DNA of 64,000 bases from Odobenus rosmarus divergens (GCF_000321225.1 NW_004450466.1:1317963-1381962); one strand, 5' to 3'; positions 34,540 to 46,590 are shown, counted from the first letter of the stretch. The notes: generated from the sequence alone by a model not told the origin. Made by a program: numbers and translations.

Positions 34540-35745
34540 TACTCAGTTCAAAAAAAAAATTTCCAGTATTATTCAACTCTCCTCAGTTTTATTCTACTTC
34601 TCCAGAGGCAACTATCCTGAATTTTTAGAAATTAATTCCCTTGCTCTCCTCAACACTACTGTTTTAATTGCTAGAGTTTAAAAATAAGTTACTTATCTGA
34701 TAGGGTAAGTGCCTCTGCCTTGTTTATTTTCTTAAAGAATTGCATTAGCGATTATTCCCTTTGTCTTCCATAAATGTTTTAGATCACCTTTTCAACTAAA
34801 TTTAAAAACCTATTGAGATTTTAAATATGTTGAACCTATAGATCAGTTTACTAAGAGTTCATTATCTTTACATTGGGCCATCCTATTCATAAATGTGGTA
34901 TATCTCAAGTTTTGTGTTTTTCCAAAACTGGCACAAATATCCACTGGAGTGTTCCTATAATACTTACACTCTTATTAACATGGTGAATTCTTCCTAAATT
35001 GTATTTCTAACTCTTTGTTGCCAATATAGAGAAATGCAATTTTGTATACTAAGCTTATCCACTATTCTCTCTAAACAGGCTTATTAAAACTAATAATTTG
35101 TTTAAAATTTTAGTTTTCTATTTAGACCACTGTATAATCTTCAAATAATGAAAGTTTGGTTTTCTATGTCCAAACGTTATAACTTTTATTTCTTTTGCTT
35201 TTCTCATGGTGCTGTTTAAAATCTCCAAAACTTTTTTTTTTTTTTTTTTTTTGAACAGATGTTTTCTCATTCCTGGTCTTAAAGTGAATTTTTTTTTTTT
35301 TTTTTTTTTACTATAGCATGACATTTCCTATAGGCTTTTGTTATATAAATTCCTCAGGTTAAGACATTTTTCTTCCTAATTCACTAGGATTTTTTTTTTC
35401 AAAAACCACTAATGGGTTTTCAATCTTACTGAATGATTTTTTACAATGTGCTGAAATGGTCATATACTTTTTCTCTTTTAATCAACTTGGATAAAATAGA
35501 TTACCTGCTGTTAAATCAGACTTGCATTCCTGGGATAAACCTAACTCGGTCATGATATACCATCCTTGTACACATTACTGGATGCTATTTTATACTGTCT
35601 TTAGTGATTTCAATCCACACACATAAGTGAGCATGACCTATAACTTTCTTGCTTCATATTTGACTTGTCTGAATTGGCTATCAAGGTTATTCTAGTTCCA
35701 TAAATAAGTTGGAGAGTGTTTCCTCTTTTTCTATTATCTGCAAAA
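34540..35745 (-). mobile_element. Old LINE-1 ORF2 fragment, minus strand
   Basis: Reverse complement of the ORF2 RT region: 'AACCTATTGAGATTTTAAAT', 'GAACCTATAGATCAGTTTAC', 'TTGCATTCCTGGGATAAACC' and 'TAACTCGGTCATGATATACC'. Heavily mutated and not coding. It carries two T21 tracts at 35232-35252 and 35289-35309, which sit where recalled L1 consensus would have mixed sequence of about the same length. Confidence 0.75.
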
Positions 35746-36289
35746 ATGAATTCAGGACGGGCCTTCCTAGGGTCCACTTTATGTAGGAAACTCCACTACA
35801 AAAACTCATTTTTGGAGGTCCCTGGTCCTTTTCTCTTGTAGCCTGCATACTGCTAAAGTTAAAAATCTAGTCTGAGATTAGCAGATGCCCCTAGGACAGG
35901 TGATACTTTGCTTGTCTGTCTGGATTTGCACTCCCAGATCATTTTAAGGATCATTCCTTACTTTCTTATAAACTCAGCCATGCATTTAAGAGGTGGACTT
36001 TTATGTTTTATTTAGAAAATGAGTGTGTATCATACCTTTAGCGGAGAGAAAGATAAACCCTGTCTCATTTATAGAAGAGCTTTCTAACCCTGAAACGTAA
36101 TTTGCTTGAACAACTACAGGGACATATTCATAGAATTGGTGAATTTGGGATGAAACAAAGATGACCATGCCCATGCAGTACTGCGTGAGAGAGGGAGAGC
36201 GTGTGTATTTACAAGGTCATGGTAATTAGATAAAATAAGACGCAGCTGTGATACAGCCAGCTCTATAGCTTATTTAAAATTAATTCAGC
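35746..36289. other. Unique spacer between two L1 pieces
   Basis: No gene. Possibly eroded L1-flanking DNA. Short GAGAGGGAGAG run near 36187-36200. Confidence 0.4.
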
Positions 36290-37300
36290 TTCTGACTTAT
36301 TTTCACTTAGCATAATACACTCGAGGGCCATCCATGTTGTTGTAAATGGCAAAAATCTCATTCTTTTTTATGGCTGAATAATATTTCATTGTGTATATAT
36401 ACACATCTTTTTAATCCATCTATCAATGGGCAGGTAGTCTGCCTTCCATATCTTGGCTATTGTAAATAATGCTGCAATAAACATAGGACTGTATACATCT
36501 TTTTGAATTACTGTTTTCGTTTTCCTTGAGTAAATACCCAGTTGTGGAATTCCTGGATCATATGACACTTCTATTTGTAATTTTTCGAGGAACATCCATA
36601 CTGTTTTCCACAGTGGCTGTACCAATTTACATTCCCAGCAACGGTGCACGAGGGTTCCTTTTTCTCTACATCCTCGTCAACCCTTGCTATTTCTTGTATT
36701 TTGATTCTAGCCATTCTGATAGGTGTGAGGTGATACCTCATTGTGGTTTTGATTTGCACTTCCCTGATGAGTGATGTTGAGTATCCTTTAAGGTATGTGA
36801 TTGGCCATCTGCATGTCTTCTTTGGAAAAATATCTATTCAGTTACTCTGCCTATTTTTTCATTGATTTTTTTTTTTGGTGTTGAATTGCAGGAGTTTATA
36901 TATTTTGGATATTAATCCTTTATCAGGTATGTCATTTGCAAATATCTTCTATTCAGTAGGTTGCCTTTGTGTTTTGTTGATGGTTTCCTTTGTGGTGCAA
37001 AGCTTTTTATTTTGATATAGTCCCAATAGTTTATTTTTGCTTTTGTTTCTCTTGCCTTAGGAGACATATTTAGAAAAACATTGCTATAGCTGATGTTCCA
37101 AGAAATTACTGCCTACTGTCTCTTCAGGAGTTTTATGGTTTCAGGTCTCCCATTTAGGCCCTGAATCCATTGAGCTTATTTGTATGTATGGTATAAGATG
37201 GTGGTCCAGTTTCATTACAGGTGGCTGTCCAGTTTTTCCAGCACTATTGATTGAAGAGACCATATTTTCCCCATTATATATCCTTTGACCCCTGAGGAAA
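36290..37300 (-). mobile_element. LINE-1 ORF2 C-terminal region, minus strand
   Basis: The longest readable ORF2 remnant. The frame at 36386-36649 on the minus strand gives recognisable L1 ORF2 C-terminal words ([31 protein letters not shown]). Further upstream in the element are 'GCACTTCCCTGATGAGTGAT' and 'TTTTCCAGCACTATTGATTG'. Truncated at both ends, with stops between segments. A dead copy. Confidence 0.92.
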
Positions 37301-39264
37301 AAAATGTCTATATATTCAAATGAGAGTTTTTATGGGCTGGGAATTCTGGACAATCCTCTAGAATGTTTTGGGGAGTAAAGAGTAGGGGAGAAATTGCAGA
37401 ATGTGGTATGAAATGAAAAAAAGAGGATGTCATATATATTTTAATATAGCTAAATGATATCTCCTTTAAAAGAAAAAAATCAACTTCACGTTATTATAGA
37501 GCAAGAGGTTCATTTGAGCTATTTTAACAAATGCAACAAGTTGCACTCTGTGATCATCAGCACTGTATCTTCTGGCTTTACTTTCCTGAAACCTTCTCAT
37601 ACTTTGTCACGTAAAACAACATTGATAAACATCCCTGAAAGTACAAATACAATGATAATGAAATTGATTTGCGAGTATGGAGACTGAAGAGCAAGTGGTA
37701 GAGGATTTTGAGTAATCAGAGGAGTTTGGGTCATACAAAGTTTGACTCACTTTGTACCTGTGAATCTTCATGATATTAATGATGTATCTATTGATCTGTG
37801 GTACAAAGGGGCTACTTCTGTCCTCCTTCCAATATTCTTTGATCAAAAAGTGCAAAGTTGGCTAGTCAATAATTTTCACCAAATGAATTAGTATGCCCAT
37901 GCTCTCTTCAAAATCATTGTCATTTATTAGACACTGATTCAGTATCAAAGCTACAGTGGAATGGTAGCCTGGAATGATGGTATTTGCATTGTTAAAATTA
38001 TCAAATGACTATTGTCCGCACCTACATTTTTTTCTGCCAGCCAGGCTTCTACTTAAATAATAATGTAGAGCATAAACTTGTCTCCTGCTGGGAGCACAGA
38101 TTTTTTCCTTTTCCAGCAGCGTTGTTTATGGAGTAGTTAAAAACTGGAGAATACTCAAAATTGAAATTCTACATTCCTTATATGTTCAGTATCAGAGATT
38201 TTGAGGGAAGAACCAAAAAAATCATAAACACATACACACAAAACTCTCTTTTAGCCCGAGAGGCTAACTGAACTCAATATTCTATACATGGAATGCCAGT
38301 AGTAAATTGTAATTTTTGGATTAAGGATAACAGATTACATGCAGAAGAACTTTAAATTATGAACTCTATCATCATTTCCTGTTTGTCTTTCATTGATGAT
38401 TTTTGTTTGATGGTTTCTTCTTTCATCTTTTTCCCCTCAATAAATGTGTTCAGTGTCTGAAGTTACTTTAAAAATATTTATTATTATTATTATTATTTTT
38501 TTACCTAATCTCAAGAACAGAAACCCACTCAGAAGCCCTCAGCTGTGTCTCTGAGGACAAGCATGCCCATGGGGCTAATTTGGGGTTTACTAAGCAGGAA
38601 TGTCCTTTATCCAAAATGTGGGAGTGTGTGGATGGCTTCTCTTCTTAGGCAGTATCCAACTCCACACCCTCTACCTGACTCCCTCCCAATACAGTGGTAA
38701 ATGCACCTCATGGCATTTTACCCAGACTTCACATTGTAATTTCACAAACCAGCTTTCAAACTATTTGAATTCAAAGGAGTTTTTCATCATTTTGCTTTAG
38801 TCCACAGAACTGAGCAAAAGTATAGAATTCTTACATGGCAGTCAATGTAGAAAGGTACATTAGAGCCTCACTCTTCATTACAAATGATAATCTAAAAACT
38901 TCAATTTTAAAGCTTCTGTCTTTTAACACTTTTAAAATGTTATGATTAAATTATGGATATTATTTTTGCCACAAAAGATGCCAAGGAACTTTGAAAAATA
39001 AAAAAAATACTCAACCAATGGAAGATGATGTCACTGTCATAAGAACAAAACCATCCCTCTGCATAAGGATAAAAATTAAAAGCATGTCAGGGAAAACATG
39101 AAGTGAGCTTCATAAAGCAGGATTTGACTAACAATCTTAAAGAACCTTCAAAATATGATAACTTACATCTATCACGGCTCTAATCTAAACCATGATTCCC
39201 TCTAGTGTGGATTATTGCACAGTCTCTTAACTGTTCTATATAGAGCTGCCAGAGTGATCACTAT
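37301..39264. other. Unique block
   Basis: No confident repeat except a (TTA)n run at 38476-38497. Frames at 37454-37687 and 37607-37855 overlap on opposite strands. No gene is supported. Confidence 0.45.
38476..38497. repeat. (TTA)n short tandem repeat
   Basis: About seven TTA units ending in a T run. Confidence 0.85.
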
Positions 39265-40125
39265 CCATATCAGAATCCCTAATTAAGATCCCCTTAATGC
39301 TTTACACTAAACTTAGAATAAAGCCCATACCCTATATGTTCTAGTCTAGCCCTCGGTATTCTCGTCTGCCTTTCCAAACTCATCTCCAACCATTCTTCCA
39401 TTTGGTTTACTGTATTTGGACCACATTAGTCCTTGTTCTGTTTCCCTATTTACCTAGGCTCATCTCACCTCTGTTCCCTTTGCTAGGGCCTTTTTGGCTC
39501 TAGATTTCACTATCCAGGTATTAATTCATATGTTATATTGAAAAGCAATGCAATAGGTTACCTGGCACTCTTTACCACATTATCTTGCTTTATTTCCTCC
39601 ACGGCATTTAGCATTATCTGATAATTCCTGGTTTATTTACTTAATTCTCCCTATACATTAGAATTTAAGCTCTATCCGCTGCGAATTGTGTAAGGCTGTT
39701 GAATCACAGACCTGTACCTCTGAAACAAATAATACATTATATGTTAAAAAAAAAAAAAAGAAGAAGAAGAAGAAGAGGGCAAATCGGAGGTGGAGACGAA
39801 CCATGAGAGACTATGGACTCTGAGAATCAAACTGAGGGTTCTAGAGGGGAGGGGGGTGGGGGGGAGGGTTAGCCTGGTGATGGTTATTAAAGAGGGCACG
39901 CTCTGCATGGAGCACTGGGTGTTATACGCAAACAATGAATCATGGAACACTACATCAAAAACTAATGATGTACTGTATGGTGATTAAAATAATAAAATTA
40001 AAAAAAAAGAATTTAAGTTCCACCAACATGAGATCTTTTCTTGTGACAGTTACACTGGAGCCTAAAACCATGCATGAAGCATTGTAGGAGGTAAATAACT
40101 ATTTGTTGAATGAATTAAAGAATAT
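39265..40125 (+). mobile_element. L2 element split by a young LINE-1
   Basis: The left half, 39265-39672, has 'TCCCCTTAATGCTTTACACT', 'AGAATAAAGCCCATACCC', 'AACCATTCTTCCATTTGG', 'TTGCTAGGGCCTTTTTGGC' and 'TAGAATTTAAGCTC'. The right half resumes at about 40008 with the L2 tail 'TTGTAGGAGGTAAATAACTA' and 'TTTGTTGAATGAATTAAAG'. Plus orientation throughout. Confidence 0.8.
39660..40020 (+). mobile_element. Young 5'-truncated LINE-1 inside the L2
   Basis: The body at about 39673-40007 starts in the GCGAATTGTGTAAGGCTG 3' UTR block. It has a long GAA run (39757-39776) and the GGGTTAGCCTGGTGATGG block, and ends in AATAAAATTAAAAA. TSD AGAATTTAAGCTC at 39660-39672 matches AGAATTTAAGTTC at 40008-40020 with one change. 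Confidence 0.93.
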
Positions 40126-40470
40126 TCTCCAATGTTTAGTAGAGAACTGCAACTTCTGAGCAAGGAACTGATACATTATTCACACATACAGAGCACTTGT
40201 ATAAAACTGTGTTTAGACTTAGTAGAGACTCAAATTATGATGGCTAGCAGAAATCTGTGGTGAATTACATTATTAAACTGGATTTAAATGAAGACAGACC
40301 ACTCAGAGAAAGATGGAAGAGTTTAACAGTATTATCAGGGTTTTAACCCTTAGGAAACAGGTAAGCAGGATTATAACTGCTACAGAAAAACTGTAAAAAA
40401 TATTTTCCATATGGAAATAAAGAAGAAGAAAAATTAATGTATTTGTAAATACTTAATTTTCGTTTGTATA
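40126..40470. other. Unique spacer
   Basis: No repeat or gene recognised. Confidence 0.45.
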
Positions 40471-40707
40471 AAAAGACTCACTTTTGGGGCACCTGGGTGG
40501 TTCAATCAGTTAAGCATCTAACTATTGATTTTGGCTCAGGTCATTATCTCAGGGTTGTGAGATTGAGCCCCATGTCCAGTTCTGTGCTCAGCGCAGAGTC
40601 TGCTTGAGATTCTCTCTCTCTCCCTTTCCCCCTCTGCCCTCCCCTGCTCATGTGCTCTCTCTAAATAAAATCTTAAAAACAAAACAAACAAACAAAACGC
40701 TCGTTTT
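40471..40707 (+). mobile_element. CAN-SINE with degraded TSD
   Basis: The body is about 40486-40692, of the 'TGAGATTGAGCCCCATG' and 'GCTTGAGATTCTCTCTC' subtype. The tail is AATAAAATCTTAAAAACAAAAC followed by CAAA units. Flanks AAAAGACTCACTTTT (40471-40485) and AAAACGCTCGTTTTT (40693-40707) look like one TSD with four changes, indicating an older insertion. Confidence 0.92.
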
Positions 40708-40825
40708 TAATTCACTAAAAATAAAGACCTAAGTGGAAAGGAAAAATCAAATCTAAATATGTATATTTAGGAATTGATATTATACAAGTAATAGAGAAAT
40801 CTTCATGGGAAGATGAATTTTCCTT

Positions 40826-41069
40826 AAGATAAAGCCTTATATTGAGGGGTGCCTGGGTGGCTCAGTCGGTTAAGTGTCCAACTCTTGGTTTCTGTTCAGG
40901 TCATGATCTCAGGGTCATGGGATTGAGCCCCACATTGGGCTCTGTGTTCAGCGTGGAGTCAGCCTGAGATTCTCTGCCTCTCCCTCTCTCTCTGCCCCTC
41001 CTCCCACTCATGCACACTCTCTCTCTCAAATAAATAAACACTTAAAAAAAGATAAAGCTTTATATTGAG
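40826..41069 (+). mobile_element. CAN-SINE with 21-bp TSD
   Basis: The body is about 40847-41048. The 21-base TSD at 40826-40846 (starts AAGATAAAGCC, ends TATTGAG) and 41049-41069 differs at one base. Same older subtype as the preceding SINE. Confidence 0.95.
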
Positions 41070-41074
41070 TTAAG

Positions 41075-41190
41075 GCTAGGTCACTTTACCTCTTTCTGCT
41101 TCAGTTCCCTTATCACTAAAATGGAGATAAAGGTAGACGCTACTAGGTTGCCTAGCTTTTCAACTGTTTATTTGTAAAGAGCAAAACAGA
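41075..41190 (+). mobile_element. MIR fragment
   Basis: 'GGTCACTTTACCTCTTTCTG', 'CTTCAGTTCCCTTATCACTA' and 'AAATGGAGATAAAGGTAGAC' follow the MIR core. Confidence 0.65.
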
Positions 41191-42423
41191 AATGGCAGTG
41201 CCGATATAAAGGCCACAGCATGTGAGTACAGGGATTTTTGGCAGTTGGAACAGGAGGAAACATTAAAAAGTCACCTCAACATAGATGGCAGTTTCTAGGA
41301 TAGAAGTAGATGGGGAAAAGGGAGAAAGGATACAAAAGCAGTGAGAAGTGATGGGCTGCAGGAAAAAATAAAAAGGGTAAATCTTTGAAAGAAAGCAGTG
41401 ATTTCCTCAATGAGTTGTCAACATGTACTGGGGAATGGTAGGAAATGTGTGCCTTATACACTTGGGCTTCTTAGAGAAGAGAGTCACAAAGTGTAGGTTA
41501 TCATGACAAGCATATCATGTGATCATTAGTGACCTGGGAGTTTGAGGCTGAATTTCTGATTCCCTAGGAGGTATGTGAAGACTCTGATAAGAACTTTTCT
41601 AGAAAGAATTTTTTCCTAAAAGCCTCAAACCTTAACTTAAAAAAAATTTGCCACATATTAAGTATCACCTCATTTAGTACTTTAAAAAATAGAAGAAAAA
41701 AATGTGTAAGTACCCAGAGCCCCAGTTTTAATGATCATGGATGTAAGATGGTAGAATATTTTGGAAAATAGTTGTGGGGCACGTAGTGTAGCAAAGTAAT
41801 TGAGAGGATGAGCTTTGAGTTGCACAGGTTTCTATTTTGAAAGTACATAAAAAATAAATGGCACCACCTCTTCTCTCCTTTCCTCTGAAATTAATGAGAG
41901 AAAGAAGGAGAAGCAAATTTGATCTTAGATAAAACCAGAAGATACCTGTGATCCAGACCACAAGATATGAGAAAGGGTTGCCAAATGCAGTGAAGGTCAA
42001 ATAAGGTCCAGGAAGGAGCTGAGAAAATAGTCCTACGGCTAAGCTCTGAGACGGAGCTAACAGACCACAATGAGCAAAATCAGATATCCCACTCCAAACA
42101 ATAAAGCAAATAATCCATCGTAACGGTGAAAAAAAGATATGCCCTAGATGCTGTGTGGTGGTAAAGTAAATCCAGGGAGAACCAATAAAAAGAGGAATTA
42201 TCCAGATGTAATAATGAGAAATAAAATGTTGGAGAAGGCAGCTGCATTGTGAACAGCCTGGAAGCTGTTAATCTCAGTTGTTGGGAGAGAGGTCAAAGCT
42301 AAAAGAACTCATGCACACACAGTTCTGTGTCACCAGATACTACTCTAAATCATGCAGAATCCATTTTATTCCCCCTGGGACACTGGTCCACTGGCAGAGC
42401 ATTCAGGAAGAACTCAGCTCTTT
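41191..42423. other. Unique purine-rich block
   Basis: No repeat or gene called. Several AGGAGAAA-type patches. A 90-codon minus frame at 41728-42000 lacks supporting features. Confidence 0.4.
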
Positions 42424-42540
42424 TTAAAAATAACTGGGTGTTATACACAACTAATGAATCATTGAACAGTACATCAAAAACTAATGATGGACTACATGTT
42501 GGCTAATTGAATTTAAATTAAAAATATAAAAATAACTGAG
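42424..42540 (+). mobile_element. Ultra-short LINE-1 tail insertion (about 90 bp)
   Basis: The body is about 42438-42526: only the terminal CTGGGTGTTATACACAAC, AAAACTAATGATGG, TTGGCTAATTGAA and A/T tail. Flanking TAAAAATAACTG(G/A)G words (about 42424-42437 and 42527-42540) form the TSD. Confidence 0.85.
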
Positions 42541-42972
42541 TAACAACGACAATAGAAAATAGATGATTGACCCACAGATACTATAAAAATAAAGGTGAAA
42601 AGGAACAGGAAAACAAAAATGCCAGGAAAGAATACTACCAAGATATACAAGATTTCTCTTGAAGAAATGAAAACTGGAGATAAGCGCACTATCTTACATG
42701 TAAGAAATAATTTAAGAAATAGAATGAAACAATTGCTTCTGTAAAATGAGAGGTCACAAGAAACATACACAAGAGCTCAGAGAATATACAGTTTGACCGC
42801 ATTTAGAGACAAATCATTGGAAGATAGAACTAAAAATGGAAGGAAGTAAAGAAAAAAACATGGAAATGAAGAACTAGAGCAAAAGGAGAACAGACACTGC
42901 TGAAAAGACAGAGAGAGACATGGAGGATAAGATGTGACCAAATTATGGTGGAAATAAATTCAGCATAAAAAA
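42541..42972. other. A-rich spacer, possible old LINE
   Basis: A-rich and charged-codon-like on the plus strand. It could be an L1/HAL1 ORF1 relic continuing between the next SINEs, but no diagnostic word is certain. Confidence 0.35.
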
Positions 42973-43184
42973 TTATAAAAAGAGGGGCACATAGGTGGCT
43001 CAGTTAGTTAAGCGTCTGACTCTTGGTTTTGGCTCAGGTCATGATCTCAGGGTTGCGGGATCAAGCCCCGGGCTGGGTTCTGTGCTCAGTGCAGAGCCTG
43101 CTTTAGATTCTCTCTCCCTCCTGCTCACTCTTCTCTCTCTCTCTCAAATAAATAAATAAAATCTTTAAAAAACTTATAAAAAGA
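42973..43184 (+). mobile_element. CAN-SINE with 11-bp TSD
   Basis: The body is about 42984-43173. TSD TTATAAAAAGA lies at 42973-42983 and 43174-43184. Head GGGGCACATAGGTGGCTCAG, tail AAATAAATAAATAAAATCTTT. Confidence 0.95.
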
Positions 43185-43344
43185 TAGGAGGAACAATAAG
43201 AAGAGATCCCATCCATGCATATTCAATACTCCAAAGGTAAAGGATTAAATAATAACACCAATTATACATTTTAAGATAAATGAAAATATTTCAAAAATAA
43301 GTGAAGGTTCAAAATATATTGAAAATACATTATGTTCCGAATTT

Positions 43345-43553
43345 TAAAAAACCCAGAATAGGAACACCTGGGTGGCTCAGTCAGTTAAGTATCTGCTTTC
43401 GGCTCAGGTCATGATCCCAGGGTCCTGGGATCGAGCCCCGTATCGGGCTTCCTGCTCAGCAGGGAGCCTGCTTCTCCCTCTGCCTGTGCTCTCCCTCTCT
43501 CCCTGGCAAATAAATAAAATCTTTAAAAAAATAAAATAAAAAAACCTCAGAAT
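43345..43553 (+). mobile_element. CAN-SINE with imperfect TSD
   Basis: The body is about 43361-43536, of the 'GGGATCGAGCCCCGTATCGG' subtype. Flanks TAAAAAACCCAGAAT and TAAAAAAACCTCAGAAT match except for a base insertion and an extra A. Confidence 0.93.
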
Positions 43554-44050
43554 GATAAATATCAAGGTATATCTTATTTAAATTACTGAACTTTACAGAA
43601 TACTTCGAGTATACAGGCAGATACTGTTACCGATAAAGGGGAAAAAGGAATTATCCTTAGATTCCTTCACAGCAACATGCAGAATATAGAATTGTTTATA
43701 AGTTCCTCAAGAAAAGAAAATTTGACCCCAATATGTTGTATTACCCAGTTACTCAGAACTGTTTGATATTGTTGATTCATTTGATCTCCATACCATCTTC
43801 TGTTTAGTATGTATTCCAGGATTGTCAGTGAGGGAGGTAAAAACTCCCTTTCCCATTCACAAGCAGAGATGGCCATTAAATTAGGATCCAACAATTATAT
43901 GCACTCAAGTGAGATTTGGAAGGCAAAAGTGCTGCAGGGTTCATTCCCTGCCTCTTTTGATCAAGCATGGTAACAGGTTTTTCTGTGCAACATTCCATTT
44001 TTTGTTCTCCGGGTTTCCAGTTTCAAAGGGAGGTGTGATGATAGCAGCAG
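43554..44050. other. Unique spacer
   Basis: No repeat or gene recognised. A GCAGCAGCAGTAGC run abuts the next SINE. Confidence 0.45.
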
Positions 44051-44277
44051 CAGTAGCAACTTTTTTTTTTAAAGATTTATTTATTTTAGAGAGAGAGAAA
44101 TGCATGAACAGAGGGGAAGGGCAGAGGGAGAGGAAGAGAATCCTCAAGCAGACTCCCCACTGAGTACAGAGTCCAAGGCAGGACTGGATCTCACAACCCT
44201 GAGATCATGACCTGAGCTGAAACCAAGAGTCGGGCACTTAACTGACTGAGCCACCCAGATGCCCCGACAGTGGCAAC
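44051..44277 (-). mobile_element. CAN-SINE, minus strand, 10-bp TSD
   Basis: The body is about 44061-44267. It starts with the T-rich complement of the tail (TTTTTTTTTTAAAGATTTATT) and ends at 'GAGCCACCCAGATGCCCC'. TSD CAGTAGCAAC at 44051-44060 matches CAGTGGCAAC at 44268-44277. Confidence 0.95.
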
Positions 44278-44402
44278 GTCTTAATTCTGGCTTCCTAAAC
44301 CCTCAATGACAGCTATAGGTTTATGGATTGAATTCAGCATTTGCAGTGGTTGCCTCAGAGTTAGTGAAAACTCTGCTATTGAATGAATTCTGAATTGTTT
44401 GC

Positions 44403-44626
44403 AAGACATTTCTGAAGGGGGGGGCACCTTGGGTGTCTCAGCTGGTTTAAGCATCTGCCCTCAGCTCAGGTCATGATCCCAGGGTCCTGGGATTGAGCCC
44501 CACATCGGGCTCCCTGCAGAGAGCAGGGAGCCTGCTTCTCCCTCTGCCTCTCCCCCTGATTGTGCTTTCCCTCTGTCTCTCTCTCTCAAATAAATTTAAA
44601 AAAAATTAAAAAGACATTTCTGAAGG
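44403..44626 (+). mobile_element. CAN-SINE with 16-bp TSD
   Basis: The body is about 44419-44610. Perfect TSD AAGACATTTCTGAAGG lies at 44403-44418 and 44611-44626. The head carries extra bases (CACCTTGGGTGTCTCAGCTG). Confidence 0.95.
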
Positions 44627-45216
44627 ATATTTACAATACTCATGGTGGTTTTTGTTTCATGCACTGAGTTCTGATTAATAAACCAGTTAAATTATTGTTC
44701 AATTATAAAGACAATAAGCCAACTTTTTTTAAATGTTGAGAATTCAGAGAATACAGTTAAACCATGAGCTCTTCATGGAAACAGAAGATGAATCTTAACT
44801 AACCAAAAGGTGAATGGAGACACTATGGCAAAAGGAATAGGAAAGAACATTGAGTCATTTTAACTGTTATACAAAGTCAACAACAGTAGGTATAAATATT
44901 GAAATTGCAAAAAAGAATGTAAATATAAGCCCTGATGATGCAAAATGGATATAACTGACAGACGCAGCAACGGGAAGGGAAACAGAAAGAGAGAAGTGGT
45001 TTAAGTTAGCTGAACTCATTATTTTTATAATCATGGGCAAGGCTAACACTTCAAGTACAAGTTCAGAAGTATATTTGAAAGAAATAAAATTACATTTGGG
45101 TGGTAGTGAAGAGAAAACTGAAGGATTAAACTAATGGAGTCCAAACTATTCTATCATTGCTTATCATAAGAAAATAGATAATGATGTCTCAAAAACTGGA
45201 GGACCAATTACAGATT
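44627..45216. other. Unique spacer
   Basis: No gene or confident repeat. Confidence 0.45.
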
Positions 45217-45964
45217 AAAAGGATAAACGCACAAGAAACAACAAGTATTAGCAAGGATGTGGAGAAAAAGGAAACCTCGTGCACTGCTGGGTAGGAATGT
45301 AAACTGGTGCAGCAACTGTGGAAAGTTGTACGGAGGTTCCTCAAAAAATTAAAAATAGAAACACCATATAAGCCAGTAATTCCACTACTAGGCCTTTACC
45401 CAGAGAAAATGAAAACACTAACTTGAAAAGATATATGCACCCCTCTGATTATTGCAGCATTATTTGCAGTAGCCAAGACATGGAACCAACCTGTGTCCAT
45501 CGATAGACCAATGGATAGGGAAAATGTGGTGTACATACACAATGGAATATTACACAGCCATAGAAAGGATGATATTGTGCCACTTGAGACAACACGGATG
45601 AATCTAGAGGATATTACGCTAAATTAAGTTGGACTGAGAAAGATAAATACCATATGATTCCATTCATAAATGGAATCTAAAAAAATGTATAAGGAAAAAG
45701 TAGAATCAGAACTATAAAAACAGAGAACAAACCAATGGGTGACGGGGAGTGGTAGATACAGGCCTCCAGTTATATAATGAGTAAGTCCCAGGCACAAAAA
45801 GAAGATAAGGAATACAGTCAGTGATATTGTAATAATGATGTAATGAGACAGATGGTAGCTACACTTGTGAACACAGATAGCATCATGTATAAACTTGTCA
45901 AATCACTAAGTTGTATGCCTGAAACTAAGGTAAAATTACATACTATACTCAAAAAAAGATAAAC
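45217..45964 (+). mobile_element. Old LINE-1 ORF2 end plus 3' UTR
   Basis: The body is about 45229-45952. It reads 'AAGTATTAGCAAGGATGTGG', 'GGGTAGGAATGTAAACTGG', 'ATTACACAGCCATAGAAAGG', 'AACACGGATGAATCTAGAGG' and 'TTGTATGCCTGAAACTAAGG'. Flanks AAAAGGATAAAC (45217-45228) and AAAAAGATAAAC (45953-45964) are a likely TSD. Confidence 0.88.
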
Positions 45965-46179
45965 TTAACAGATTACTAAAGAAACATATGAACAGACTGC
46001 CAAGAGAAAGAAATCATAGGTTACCAAGAGAGAAAACATAAAATGATAAAAGATAAAACTAAGCCAGTTATATCAATAAATGTAAATGGTTTCAGTATTG
46101 TAACATTCAGTCAGAAAAGTAGAATTCAACTCTACTGCATGCATAAAGATACACCTAAAACAAAATTACTAAATGGCAT

Positions 46180-46590
46180 ATATAAAAATAAGTCTTTTTA
46201 GCATTTTTAGCATTTGTAATAAAACAAAACTGGAAGGAACCTAAACATCCCTCACAGATATTATACATTATAGAATGGAATACTACATAGCTTCTAGAAA
46301 ATATAAGGCAGCTCTTTATCTATTAGTATGAAAGAATCTCATTCTTATAAGTTAAAAAATATACAGGATAACTTATATGGTATTCTACCATAATTTTTAC
46401 ATACATAATAGCATACATAAAAATGCTTAGAGTGCACAGAAGATCACTAGTAAATGAGTAATGTGGTTGTCTTTCTAAGGAAAAGGAACAGGCGGCCAGG
46501 AGTAGGGGTTTAAGAGACTTACTGCTATGTTTTTTTTTTACCATTTGAATTTTTGTGTATGTATATTGGCTATTTTTTAAGAAGACTTTT
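46180..46590 (+). mobile_element. Old LINE-1 3' UTR (L1M type)
   Basis: 'AAACTGGAAGGAACCTAAAC', 'GAATGGAATACTACATAGC', 'GAATCTCATTCTTATAAG', 'AGTAATGTGGTTGTCTTTC' and 'CCATTTGAATTTTTGTGTAT' keep old L1 3' UTR order. Confidence 0.6.

Noticed and set aside
36386..36649. Minus-strand frame with clear protein similarity
   Set aside because: The similarity is to LINE-1 ORF2 C-terminus, so it is reported as part of the L1 and not as a host gene.
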